Shown: positions 1-6,386 of the stretch, one piece after another
Layout: each line of letters opens with the position of its first letter
Position numbering within the stretch: the first letter of the stretch is position 1
Origin: Oscillospiraceae bacterium
GTDB lineage: Bacteria > Bacillota_A > Clostridia > Saccharofermentanales > Saccharofermentanaceae
NCBI GenBank assembly: GCA_902791885.1
Contig: CADAXO010000012.1
Location: forward strand, 1 to 19,531
DNA length: 19,531 bases
Direction of reading: 5' to 3'
The notes under the pieces: model-generated
The model's input: the letters and a program-made list of their open reading frames with translations, nothing else
What the model was told of the DNA's origin: nothing
The model's database searches: none
Made by a program: the position numbers and the translations under genes

Positions 1-1
1 T

Positions 2-271
2 ATGGAGGATACTGCGGCTGCGGGGAAGAACCGCTTTGATGTCGTCATCCTCGACCCTCCGCGCGAAGGAACGACACCTGAATTTATAAAGGCATGCGGC
101 AAGCTTAATCCTTCCAGGATAGTGTATGTATCGTGTAACCCTGAGACGCTTGCAAGGGATCTGAAGCTTTTCGACGGGGAGGGGTACAGGCCCAAGAAGG
201 CATGCCCCGTGGATATGTTCTGCTTTACCGAGCATGTGGAGTGCGTAGTTTTTTTATCCAAAGTTATCTGA
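2..271 (+). CDS. RumA/TrmA-family RNA (uracil-5-)-methyltransferase, C-terminal part
   Basis: The last 89 codons of a SAM-dependent RNA m5U methyltransferase (RlmD/RlmCD/TrmA superfamily), which methylates uracil-C5 in rRNA or tRNA. The fragment carries motif FDVVILDPPREG, whose aspartate is typical of the Rossmann methyltransferase core, followed by YVSCNPETLARDL. The Cys of SCNP is the family's catalytic nucleophile. The C-terminal CFTEHVECVVFL block is also typical of the family. The gene enters from outside the window: the ATG at position 2 is almost certainly internal, because full-length members are roughly 400-460 residues with an N-terminal TRAM domain. The fragment cannot separate rRNA from tRNA specificity, so no symbol is given. 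No clear terminator follows the stop. Confidence 0.93.
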   Translation: MEDTAAAGKNRFDVVILDPPREGTTPEFIKACGKLNPSRIVYVSCNPETLARDLKLFDGEGYRPKKACPVDMFCFTEHVECVVFLSKVI

Positions 272-307
272 ACCGCAGAAGTTTCGGGTCAGCCTTGTAA
301 ATTGATA

Positions 308-336
308 TTGCACATCGATACATCCCCTCGTATAAT
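308..336 (+). promoter_or_regulatory. Promoter of the KilA-N gene
   Basis: TTGCAC (308-313), 17 bp, then TATAAT (331-336): a near-consensus vegetative sigma promoter, 58 bp before the ATG at 395. A small hairpin (AACGAAC 349-355 with GTTTGTT 360-366, one G-U pair) lies in the leader just upstream of the ribosome binding site. Its role, if any, is unknown. Confidence 0.7.
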
Positions 337-394
337 CTAATTACAATAAACGAACATAAGTTTGTTATTAATATGCGAAGGGGGATTAGATTAT

Positions 395-1258
395 ATGGAA
401 AAAGCGATAAAGAAAGATACTATTCATGCTAAAGGTATTGACATAGGCATATACACTAATGATTTTGAGAATGAATTTATATCTTTAACGGATATTGCAA
501 AATATCGAAATGCCGATGATCCAAGATTTGTTATTCAAAACTGGATGAGGAACCGGAACACCATTGAGTTCCTGGGTGTTTGGGAACAACTTCATAATCC
601 CGGTTTTAACCGTGTGCAATTCGAGGCGGTTAAAGCGGATGCCGGTCTTAACAGATTTGTTATGACACCAACAAAATGGATTGAACAGATGAATTCTATT
701 GGTATCGTGTCTAAATCAGGCAGATACGGCGGCGGAACATATGCGCATAGTGATATTGCCTTGTCATTTGCTACATGGATTTCTCCTGAATTTCAGCTCT
801 ATATTATGAAAGATTATCGCCGTCTTAAGAAAGATGAGAACAGCCGTCTTTCACTCAATTGGAACCTTAATCGTGAGATAGCAAAACTCAATTATCGTAT
901 TCATACCGATGCAATCAAAGATAATCTGCCACCCGAGCTTACTAAGGAACAGATCTCATATAAGTATGCAAGTGAAGCTGATATGCTTAATGTAGCGGTG
1001 TTTGGTATGACCGCTAAGCAGTGGCGCGAGAATAACCCGGGAAAGAAAGGCAACATCAGAGATCAGGCCAACCTCAGCCAACTGTTGGTAATGGCTAATA
1101 TGGAAAGCTACAACGCGATATTGATCGAGCAAGGGAAGGGGATGTCTGAGCGACTGGTTCAAATCCGAGAACATGCCGTAAAGCAAATACAGACTCTGGC
1201 TCAAGTAAGCATTGATAATCTTCCTAAGATTGCAGGAGATGAAGGCGATGGGAGCTAA
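395..1258 (+). CDS. KilA-N domain protein
   Basis: A 287-aa protein with an N-terminal KilA-N domain (about residues 1-145), a DNA-binding fold widespread in phages, large DNA viruses and bacterial accessory regions. Recognisable blocks are EFISLTDIAKYRNADDP, VIQNWMRNRNTIEFLGVWE, GRYGGGTYAHSDIALSFATWISPEFQ and an ending like IMKDYRRLK. The C-terminal half is predicted helical and highly charged. ATG 395 is chosen over the upstream in-frame TTG at 362 because GAAGGGGG (377-384) lies 10 nt before it. The gene has its own promoter. Its sequence is more AT-rich than dtd or the downstream genes, which fits horizontal acquisition. The next gene overlaps its 3' end by 11 nt. The biological role of stand-alone chromosomal KilA-N proteins is not established; antirepressor-like activity is only an analogy from phages. 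Confidence 0.88.
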   Translation: MEKAIKKDTIHAKGIDIGIYTNDFENEFISLTDIAKYRNADDPRFVIQNWMRNRNTIEFLGVWEQLHNPGFNRVQFEAVKADAGLNRFVMTPTKWIEQMNSIGIVSKSGRYGGGTYAHSDIALSFATWISPEFQLYIMKDYRRLKKDENSRLSLNWNLNREIAKLNYRIHTDAIKDNLPPELTKEQISYKYASEADMLNVAVFGMTAKQWRENNPGKKGNIRDQANLSQLLVMANMESYNAILIEQGKGMSERLVQIREHAVKQIQTLAQVSIDNLPKIAGDEGDGS

Positions 1259-1790
1259 TAAGCATAATAACCAATGTAACATGGCAAATCTCATCACTAT
1301 CGTCAGGATCATTTTCAGTATAGCGTTGCTGTTCTTCCCTGTGTTTTCTCCGGTGTTTTATGTGCTGTATATAGTTGCAGGGGTCTCCGATATGATCGAT
1401 GGTGCTGTTGCGCGGAAGACCGGGACTGTCAGTGAGTTTGGGTCAAGGCTGGATACGATAGCTGATATCGTATTCGTTGCGGTCTGTCTTATAAAGCTGC
1501 TTCCGGTATTGGATGTTCCGGTTTGGCTTTATATATGGATCGGTATCATTGCACTGATCAAGGCGGCTAATATCGTTGCAGGATATATCAGGCAGAAAAA
1601 GTTTATATCAGTGCATTCCGCAACTAACAAAGTGACCGGAGCGCTGCTGTTTCTCTTGCCGCTTACACTTGCATTTATAGATCTAAGGTACAGTGCTGTG
1701 GTGGTCTGCACGATTGCGACAGTGGCGTCAATTCAGGAGAGGTATCTCAATGAGAATCGAGACAGAAAGACTGATCTTAAGACCGTTTGA
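1248..1790 (+). CDS. CDP-alcohol phosphatidyltransferase family membrane protein
   Basis: A 180-aa integral membrane enzyme of the CDP-alcohol phosphatidyltransferase family, which transfers a phosphatidyl group from CDP-diacylglycerol to an alcohol in phospholipid head-group synthesis. The diagnostic signature D-x2-D-G-x2-A-R-x8-G-x3-D-x3-D is complete in SDMIDGAVARK...GSRLDTIAD. About five hydrophobic helices follow one another with short loops. Start ATG 1248 is preferred because AGGAG (1234-1238) precedes it by 9 nt; ATG 1281 lacks a ribosome site. The frame overlaps the KilA-N gene by 11 nt, implying translational coupling to an unrelated partner. Its C-terminus overlaps the start of a truncated GNAT reading frame. 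The acceptor alcohol cannot be told from sequence; PgsA-like activity is one possibility. Confidence 0.88.
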   Translation: MGANKHNNQCNMANLITIVRIIFSIALLFFPVFSPVFYVLYIVAGVSDMIDGAVARKTGTVSEFGSRLDTIADIVFVAVCLIKLLPVLDVPVWLYIWIGIIALIKAANIVAGYIRQKKFISVHSATNKVTGALLFLLPLTLAFIDLRYSAVVVCTIATVASIQERYLNENRDRKTDLKTV

Positions 1791-1848
1791 AGAGTCTGAT
1801 TATGATGATCTCTATGAATTCCTTCGGATAAAGTGCTTGGTCACTTAA
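1750..1848 (+). pseudogene. Truncated GNAT-family N-acetyltransferase (5' remnant)
   Basis: Too short to be a working gene: 32 codons from ATG 1750 to TAA 1846. The peptide starts MRIETERLILRPFEESDYDD, followed by LYEFLRIK. This is the classic N-terminus (beta-1 and first helix) of RimJ-type GNAT acetyltransferases, which are normally about 160-190 residues. It has a good ribosome site (AGGAGAGG about 6-7 nt upstream) and overlaps the preceding gene by 41 nt, as in a real operon. Homology stops around codon 26-28, exactly where the inverted-repeat array begins at 1837. No continuation of a GNAT domain is seen in any frame downstream. The simplest reading is a gene broken by an insertion or deletion associated with the array. 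Confidence 0.75.
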
Positions 1849-2029
1849 TATCTCAAAACTCATATTCCGTGACCAAAAAACACCTCAATTGGTCACGGAA
1901 TTCAGCCATAGAAAAAACCGTGACCAAGTATGCTTCATTCTGGTCACGGAATTCTTATATACAAAAATAAGTTACCAAACTGAGCCAATTTTGGTCACGA
2001 AATCCGCAAATAGAGAATTAAGTGACCAG
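1837..2029. repeat. Array of four 51-bp-period dyad repeats (TTGGTCAC / GTGACCAA)
   Basis: Forward arms TTGGTCAC lie at 1837, 1889, 1940 (first base C) and 1991. Reverse arms GTGACCAA end at 1876, 1927, 1978 (one mismatch) and 2029 (last base G). The reverse arms are spaced exactly 51 bp apart and the forward arms 52, 51 and 51 bp. Arms alternate at 31 and 20 bp centre to centre. The conserved block extends to TTGGTCACGGAATT. The tightest dyad is ATTCCGTGACCAA (1864-1876) paired with TTGGTCACGGAAT (1889-1901), 13 bp perfect with a 12-nt loop. Loops and spacers are not conserved. There are no T-runs typical of terminators. The array fills most of the gene-poor stretch 1849-2161; the rest of that stretch holds only a candidate -10 box and a ribosome site for the next gene. 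Confidence 0.9.
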
Positions 2030-2072
2030 GAAGATTGCAAGGTCGAGAGAATGGATACATCTATACTGTGGG

Positions 2073-2078
2073 TATAAT
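2073..2078 (+). promoter_or_regulatory. Candidate -10 box upstream of the surface protein gene
   Basis: A perfect TATAAT lies 83 bp upstream of ATG 2162, after the repeat array. No good -35 hexamer is seen at 16-18 bp, so this is tentative. Confidence 0.35.
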
Positions 2079-2161
2079 TATTACTCTTCTATTTGTATTA
2101 GCGGTGTATTCAAAACCGAAGGTCCCCCTTATAGAATTAAGATGACAGGGGGAACGGGGAT

Positions 2162-3766
2162 ATGAAGAAGATTATTTACATCATACTTGTAGCTTTGCTG
2201 ATAGGCGGAATGAATTACTTGCTTATCACAAGTGCTGTTGAACACGAGTACAGATCTGTAGAGAAACAATATGCTGCTCTGGAATATAATCTGACGGCAA
2301 GACCGTTAACCTACTCCGACAGTTATTATTCAAACAGATTATTAGTAGAGCCTGTACGTATCTCTGATGATCAGGATCAAGAACAGGAGATTTCCATAGT
2401 ACACGGAAGCGGGCGCATTACGGCCGTCAGTGGTGATCCAACTTCAACGGATTTTGATTACGACGGCATATATAGCTATACCGTTGTCACTTTAAACCGA
2501 CTTGATATGACCGTTGACGACGGAACCGGTTATGATGAGCACTATTATGCCTATTATGAGACGGATTTCACCTTTAATGACGGTGACAGGAGAGTCCTTC
2601 GCGTGGACGATGAGATAACTTTCGATTACTATATTAACTCCCATGGAGAAAGAGTTCTTACTCAGGTCACAGATGACCGCGATCCTGTCGTAACTGCCCG
2701 GAAACTTTCCGAGCGCGAGGCGCAGATTCAAGCCGATAAGCGCAACGCGAAAGTATCAGTAATATTAAAGTCGTTGTTGCCTGTTTTTATCGAGATCGGA
2801 CTTTTTACAGGTCTGTATTTCATCCTTAAGAAACTTAAGTCGAACCCTGAGAATTCATGGAAGAAAGTATATGTTATTTCTTCAGTGCTGATACTCCTTG
2901 CGCTGAACATATGCAGTTACATATTCTTTGTTTGTCAGGATATATTTTTGAACGGAAGCAGGCTTCGCTGCGCCTTACTGGATGCAGTATATCCGTCGTT
3001 GACGGTAAGTATAGCAGTGGATCTGATCTTCGCTGTATTCGCTTTATTGATATTTATGCTGATAGCCATGAAGAAAAAAGACAAAAGCATCATCGGTGCG
3101 ATCATATTCATAAGTATTATCGGTGCGCTCATTGTATTTTTATACCTGTCTATTCAGTCATACATGGAAAGAGCCCGTAATGCGGCTGTGTCCGTGCGTG
3201 CGCATGCTCCGATAATCTATCTTTATAACGATGAGGATGAAAGTATTAATGTCAGGCTCGACCTGGACGGCGAACTTGATGTCACATATCCCGAGTACAA
3301 TGACGGCTTCGGCTGGAATGTAACAGCATCTTCTGACGGAACATTAACAGATGAGGACGGCAATACATATCCTTTCCTCTTCTGGGAAGCTACGCTTAAC
3401 ATGGATTATGACTTAAGCCGCGGCTTCTGCGTTAAAGGCAGTGACACCGAAGAGTTCCTTAACGAAGCTTTGGACGAATTGGGACTTAATGAGACGGAAG
3501 CTTCTGACTTTATGTCTTACTGGCTCCCGCTGATGGAAGGCAATGAGTACAACGTCATCACATTCCAGACAACGGCCTATGAGGATGCGGCGGGGCTTCT
3601 TGTAACTCCCGCGCCTGATGTGACAGTACGTATCAATATGCTGTGGTATGAATCTTCTGAATATGTGGAAATGGAGCCGCAGGAACTTGAAGGAATGAAC
3701 CCTGCTCTTAATGACCGCGAAGGCTTTACTTTGGTCGAGTGGGGCGGCGAGATGATAACGCCTTGA
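2162..3766 (+). CDS. Five-TM membrane protein with C-terminal extracellular 'APIIYLY' domain
   Basis: A 534-aa membrane protein with no confident named function. Visible order: TM1 (residues 4-24), a Tyr/Asp-rich presumed extracellular region (25-195) with beta-type stretches such as GSGRITAVSG and DEITFDYYIN, then four TMs (about 200-223, 236-258, 280-303, 309-331), and a C-terminal domain (349-528). That domain begins APIIYLY and ends FTLVEWGG, with blocks TLTDEDGNTYPFLFWEA and GLNETEASDFMSYWLP. From memory, this domain recurs in secreted or lipoprotein-type proteins of Clostridia; its function is not known to me. Positive-inside residues (KKLK, KKKDK) place the C-terminal domain outside. 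A ribosome site (AGGGGG) precedes the ATG. Its stop codon is immediately followed by the stop codon of the convergent gene. Confidence 0.85.
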   Translation: MKKIIYIILVALLIGGMNYLLITSAVEHEYRSVEKQYAALEYNLTARPLTYSDSYYSNRLLVEPVRISDDQDQEQEISIVHGSGRITAVSGDPTSTDFDYDGIYSYTVVTLNRLDMTVDDGTGYDEHYYAYYETDFTFNDGDRRVLRVDDEITFDYYINSHGERVLTQVTDDRDPVVTARKLSEREAQIQADKRNAKVSVILKSLLPVFIEIGLFTGLYFILKKLKSNPENSWKKVYVISSVLILLALNICSYIFFVCQDIFLNGSRLRCALLDAVYPSLTVSIAVDLIFAVFALLIFMLIAMKKKDKSIIGAIIFISIIGALIVFLYLSIQSYMERARNAAVSVRAHAPIIYLYNDEDESINVRLDLDGELDVTYPEYNDGFGWNVTASSDGTLTDEDGNTYPFLFWEATLNMDYDLSRGFCVKGSDTEEFLNEALDELGLNETEASDFMSYWLPLMEGNEYNVITFQTTAYEDAAGLLVTPAPDVTVRINMLWYESSEYVEMEPQELEGMNPALNDREGFTLVEWGGEMITP

Positions 3767-4114
3767 TCAGCAGGAAGTCTCCATTCTCATGCGCTGAATC
3801 CTTTCGGCGATACGCTCCCTCTCGGCAAGGCGGTACTTGAAAGCAAGCTGTGAAGCTTTTCGAAAAGCTTTCTTCTCAAAATATGCAGCCAGAACCATCC
3901 AGCCTGATACGATCGCTACAAGCACTCCCGCATAGATTATGTGCATGAAGCCTGCGGTGCCCTGAGCCATAAAAGAGACTACGCACAAAGCTGTAAACAG
4001 TACTCCCAAAAGGACCATGGATGCCTTGAGCCTGCGTTCGCTGAATCTTAAGATAAAAGGAATCTTCTTGCATTCTTCTTCGTAAAGGAAGTTAAAGATA
4101 TCATCGTTTCCCAT
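3767..4114 (-). CDS. Small two-TM membrane protein of unknown function
   Basis: A 115-aa protein starting MGNDDIFNFLYEEECKKIPF, with two adjacent hydrophobic helices (about residues 32-52 and 57-78) and a basic, probably coiled C-terminal tail rich in Arg/Glu (RLAERERIAERIQRM). I do not recognise the family. The start at 4114 is chosen because a GGGGGGG tract lies about 9 nt upstream, whereas the longer frame reaching 4186 has no ribosome site. Its stop lies directly against the convergent stop at 3766. A candidate promoter is present upstream. The short cytoplasmic-tail-plus-TM-hairpin layout could suit an accessory or regulatory membrane subunit, but this is not supported by any motif. Confidence 0.7.
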   Translation of the reverse strand: MGNDDIFNFLYEEECKKIPFILRFSERRLKASMVLLGVLFTALCVVSFMAQGTAGFMHIIYAGVLVAIVSGWMVLAAYFEKKAFRKASQLAFKYRLAERERIAERIQRMRMETSC

Positions 4115-4150
4115 TTCTGTTTCCCCCCCGGTAAATGTTCCTACGGGCTT

Positions 4151-4190
4151 AATGTAGCGGATTGGAAATCCCGCTCCAATGGTCAATCCG
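4151..4190 (-). promoter_or_regulatory. Candidate promoter with overlapping dyad for the small membrane gene
   Basis: On the minus strand TTGGAG (4179-4174), 17 bp, TACATT (4156-4151). A 7-bp inverted repeat (CGGATTG at 4158-4164 and CAATCCG at 4184-4190) brackets the -35 and spacer, as an operator would. The similarity to consensus is only moderate. Confidence 0.35.
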
Positions 4191-4236
4191 CATGCGTTTT
4201 GTTGCTAAAGCGACACTATCGTGCCGAAGTGTTGCT

Positions 4237-4245
4237 TGTTATAAT
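4237..4245 (+). promoter_or_regulatory. Extended -10 promoter of dtd
   Basis: TGTTATAAT is a perfect extended -10 (TGn before TATAAT), 32 bp ahead of ATG 4278. No good -35 is apparent, which fits an extended -10 promoter. Confidence 0.55.
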
Positions 4246-4277
4246 CCTTAAGTGCACGAAGCAGGAAGGGAAAGCGT

Positions 4278-4730
4278 ATGAGAGCAGTTGTAACAAGAGT
4301 AAGCGAAGCGTCCGTAACCATAGACGGAGAAGTAAAGGGAAAGATCGGCAAGGGGTTTCTTGTCCTTCTCGGAGTGCACGAGGACGACGATGAAACCATG
4401 GCAGAATATGTGGCAGACAGGATCTGCGGCATGAGGATCTTCGAGGATGAGAACGGGAAGATGAATATCAATCCCAAGGACGCGGGTGCGGAGCTTCTTA
4501 TCGTGAGCCAGTTCACGCTTTATGCCGATGTGTCCTCGAGGCGCCCGGGGTTCTTCCACGCGGCAAGACCCGAGAAGGCGATCCCGCTTTACGAGTCGGT
4601 TATAAGCAAGTGCAGAGAACAGGGCTTTAAGGTTGAGACGGGAGAGTTCGGTGCTGACATGAAAGTGCAGTCCGTAAACGACGGCCCCGTCACGATCATC
4701 ATCGAAAAGGAAGTTTCCCCCAAGGCTTAA
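4278..4730 (+). CDS. dtd: D-aminoacyl-tRNA deacylase
   Basis: A 150-aa, full-length DTD. It hydrolyses D-aminoacyl-tRNAs (and Gly-tRNA-Ala) in the cytoplasm, so mischarged amino acids do not enter translation. The N-terminus MRAVVTRVSEASVTIDG is typical, and both active-site signatures are present: SQFTLYAD (residues 77-84, the SxxQ-type motif with Thr80) and NDGPVTI (134-140, the NxGP motif that makes the chiral-proofreading cross-dimer contact). A strong ribosome site (AGGAAGGG) precedes the ATG. It appears monocistronic, with its own extended -10 promoter; a hairpin with one G-U pair (GTTGTTT 4745-4751 with AAACGAC 4759-4765) follows but lacks a T-run. In many Firmicutes dtd is next to relA; here it is not. 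Confidence 0.96.
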   Translation: MRAVVTRVSEASVTIDGEVKGKIGKGFLVLLGVHEDDDETMAEYVADRICGMRIFEDENGKMNINPKDAGAELLIVSQFTLYADVSSRRPGFFHAARPEKAIPLYESVISKCREQGFKVETGEFGADMKVQSVNDGPVTIIIEKEVSPKA

Positions 4731-4752
4731 TGAACGATACAGGCGTTGTTTG

Positions 4753-4785
4753 TTGCCTAAACGACATATTGCCTTGATATTGCCT
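4753..4785 (+). repeat. Three TTGCCT direct repeats upstream of the peptide gene
   Basis: TTGCCT occurs at 4753-4758, 4769-4774 and 4780-4785, about 65-100 bp before the double-glycine peptide gene. Direct repeats like this often bind response regulators, but no regulator is known here and the motif is short enough to be chance. Confidence 0.35.
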
Positions 4786-4851
4786 GTTGTGTTGAGTGGT
4801 TGTATGTGTTTTTATTAAGGTACAAACACTAAAGATAAGGGGGTAATGATC

Positions 4852-5064
4852 ATGGATCCTGAGAAGAATGAATTAGAAAATAAGAATTTGGAACTGGACA
4901 TTAATGAGCTTGAAGGTGTTAACGGAGGTGTAGCCGTCGGCTCGATCAGACCGGTTGACAGAACAGGTATTGCTGAAAGAGCAGGACTTACTGATACAGG
5001 CAAGACCGGAGAATCGGTAAGATACGTTGATCACTTCAAGAGAACACCTGATCTGGACGTTTAA
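4852..5064 (+). CDS. Small peptide with double-glycine leader (bacteriocin/RiPP-like or signal peptide precursor)
   Basis: A 70-aa peptide. Residues 1-26 form a double-glycine leader that fits the consensus position by position: L-12, D-11, E-8, L-7, V-4, G-2, G-1 in LELDINELEGVNGG. Such leaders are cut and exported by C39-peptidase ABC transporters. The predicted 44-residue core starts VAVGSIRPVDRTG. It has no Cys, is rich in Thr, Arg and Asp, and is roughly neutral, so it is not a typical lanthipeptide or pore-forming bacteriocin. Start ATG 4852 is preferred over ATG 4846 because AGGGGG (4838-4843) is then 8 nt away instead of 2. The gene stands alone, with a strong terminator after it and no transporter, immunity or modification gene in the window. 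A signalling peptide or a distantly processed RiPP are both possible. Confidence 0.75.
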   Translation: MDPEKNELENKNLELDINELEGVNGGVAVGSIRPVDRTGIAERAGLTDTGKTGESVRYVDHFKRTPDLDV

Positions 5065-5071
5065 GATTATG

Positions 5072-5110
5072 AACACCGGGCGTTGATTGAGACGCCCGGT
5101 GTTGTTTTTT
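5072..5110 (+). terminator. Rho-independent terminator after the peptide gene
   Basis: A perfect 12-bp stem (AACACCGGGCGT, 5072-5083, with ACGCCCGGTGTT, 5092-5103), an 8-nt loop and a T6 run. It separates the peptide gene from the STAS-kinase operon. Confidence 0.95.
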
Positions 5111-5187
5111 GAATGTTAACTTTCGCGTCATAAAAGCCCTATATGATTTGTTTAGAATAATGTTCATAACTTCGTCAGGAGATACTT

Positions 5188-6372
5188 ATGAACATTACCG
5201 AGAAAGACGGAAAGCTTATTATCGGCCTTGAAGGCCGTATTGATACCAATAATTCACAGACAGTTGATAAAGAACTCACGGAGGCGTTGGAGGCTCACCC
5301 CGGATTAACGCCTGAATTTGACGCATCGAAGCTTGAGTATATATCGAGTTCGGGCTTAAGAGTCCTGCTTAAGGCGCGTCAGGGAAGCGATGAGAGTATA
5401 GCGATCACTGATGTGTCGAACGATGTGTACGACATCTTCGACATGACCGGCTTTACCGATCTTTTCGATGTAAGCAAGCGCTTGAGACGGATCGATGTTG
5501 AAGGATGCGACCTGATCGGCCAGGGCGGGTACGGATCCGTGTACCGTATCGATGAAGAGACAATAGTTAAGGTGTATAAGTCCAATATACCGAAGCCCAT
5601 GCTTGACAGGGAGCGCGCACTGGCACAGAAAGCGTTTAAGCTCGGGATCCCCACAGCGATCTCGTATGATGTCGTTAAGTGCAGCGATGCTTACGGTATT
5701 GTCTTCGAGCTTATCAATGCCAGGACTCTGGCCGAGATCATCGCCGAGGACCCTGACAAGGTAACTTCGTATGCATACAGGTGCGCTAATGTTCTTAAAG
5801 AGATGCATGAGGTTAAAGTTAAGCCCGGAGAACTTCCGGACTCAAGGAAGAAGATTATCGAATGGGCCGAAAGCTGCAAAGAGTATCTTACTCCCGAAGA
5901 AGTGGACCTCATTCTCGATTACTTAAACAACAAAGTTCCAGACGGGAATTCGTTCCTGCACGGCGACTTCCACTGCAAGAATATTATGGAATCAAACGGT
6001 GAGCTTATCCTGATCGATATCGGAGATGCCACTATGGGTCATCCGGTGTTCGATCTTGCTCAGATCCTGTTCTCACAGACCATCATGCCTCATACAACGG
6101 CGCCTGAGAGGGCAACAAGTCTTCTCGGATTCCCGCCTGAGACAGCGCAGAAATTCTGGGGTGTACTGGCATCGACATACTTCGGGACACAGGATCCGGA
6201 GCGGATCAAAGAGATCTCCATGATGCTTACTCCGCTGTCGCTTTGCGGTTTGGGCTACCACGCTATGCGTTACGCGGTAAACGATCCCGTTGTCATGGAA
6301 AGAGTATTGAATAATCTTGTCAGAGGCAGGATCCTTCCTGCTCTTAAAGATCCTCCGAAGATCGAGTTCTGA
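5188..6372 (+). CDS. STAS domain fused to APH/protein-kinase-like phosphotransferase
   Basis: A 394-aa fusion. Residues 1-100 are a STAS (anti-sigma-factor antagonist) domain with KLIIGLEGRIDTNNS and the phosphoacceptor-type loop YISSSGLRVLL (Ser54/Ser55 being the likely phosphorylation site). Residues 105-394 are an aminoglycoside-phosphotransferase/kinase-like domain: Gly-rich loop IGQGGYGSVY (110-119), Lys128 in IVKVYK, catalytic loop HGDFHCKN (Asp260, Asn265) and metal-binding Asp277 in LIDIGDA. The kinase part resembles the Fibrobacter paralogous family TIGR02172 (from memory). All expected catalytic residues are present, so it is probably active. A ribosome site (CAGGAGA) precedes the ATG. 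The glycosyltransferase-like gene follows after 14 nt. Whether the kinase phosphorylates its own STAS domain, another protein or a small molecule cannot be told. Confidence 0.88.
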   Translation: MNITEKDGKLIIGLEGRIDTNNSQTVDKELTEALEAHPGLTPEFDASKLEYISSSGLRVLLKARQGSDESIAITDVSNDVYDIFDMTGFTDLFDVSKRLRRIDVEGCDLIGQGGYGSVYRIDEETIVKVYKSNIPKPMLDRERALAQKAFKLGIPTAISYDVVKCSDAYGIVFELINARTLAEIIAEDPDKVTSYAYRCANVLKEMHEVKVKPGELPDSRKKIIEWAESCKEYLTPEEVDLILDYLNNKVPDGNSFLHGDFHCKNIMESNGELILIDIGDATMGHPVFDLAQILFSQTIMPHTTAPERATSLLGFPPETAQKFWGVLASTYFGTQDPERIKEISMMLTPLSLCGLGYHAMRYAVNDPVVMERVLNNLVRGRILPALKDPPKIEF

Positions 6373-6386
6373 AGATGAGGTAAGGC

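Noticed and set aside
1837..2029. CRISPR array
   Set aside because: The repeats are short dyads separated by 12- to 24-nt segments, there is no constant 23-47-bp direct repeat with uniform spacers, and no cas gene is present.
2035..2145. Short frame from TTG with one hydrophobic segment (GIIITLLFVLAVY)
   Set aside because: No ribosome site at a usable distance, and it overlaps the candidate promoter of the next gene. It could be a remnant of a membrane protein, but there is too little to call.
1837..3766. Type III toxin-antitoxin locus (repeat RNA plus toxin)
   Set aside because: The array resembles tandem antitoxin repeats only in layout; the next gene is a 534-aa multi-helix membrane protein, not a ToxN/CptN-sized endoribonuclease.
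4806..4829. Riboswitch or structured leader before the peptide gene
   Set aside because: Only isolated 6-7-bp hairpins are visible; no known riboswitch core is recognised.
5356..5808. 150-aa minus-strand frame inside the STAS-kinase gene
   Set aside because: Antisense shadow of a gene with clear domains; its translation shows no recognisable family and no ribosome site.
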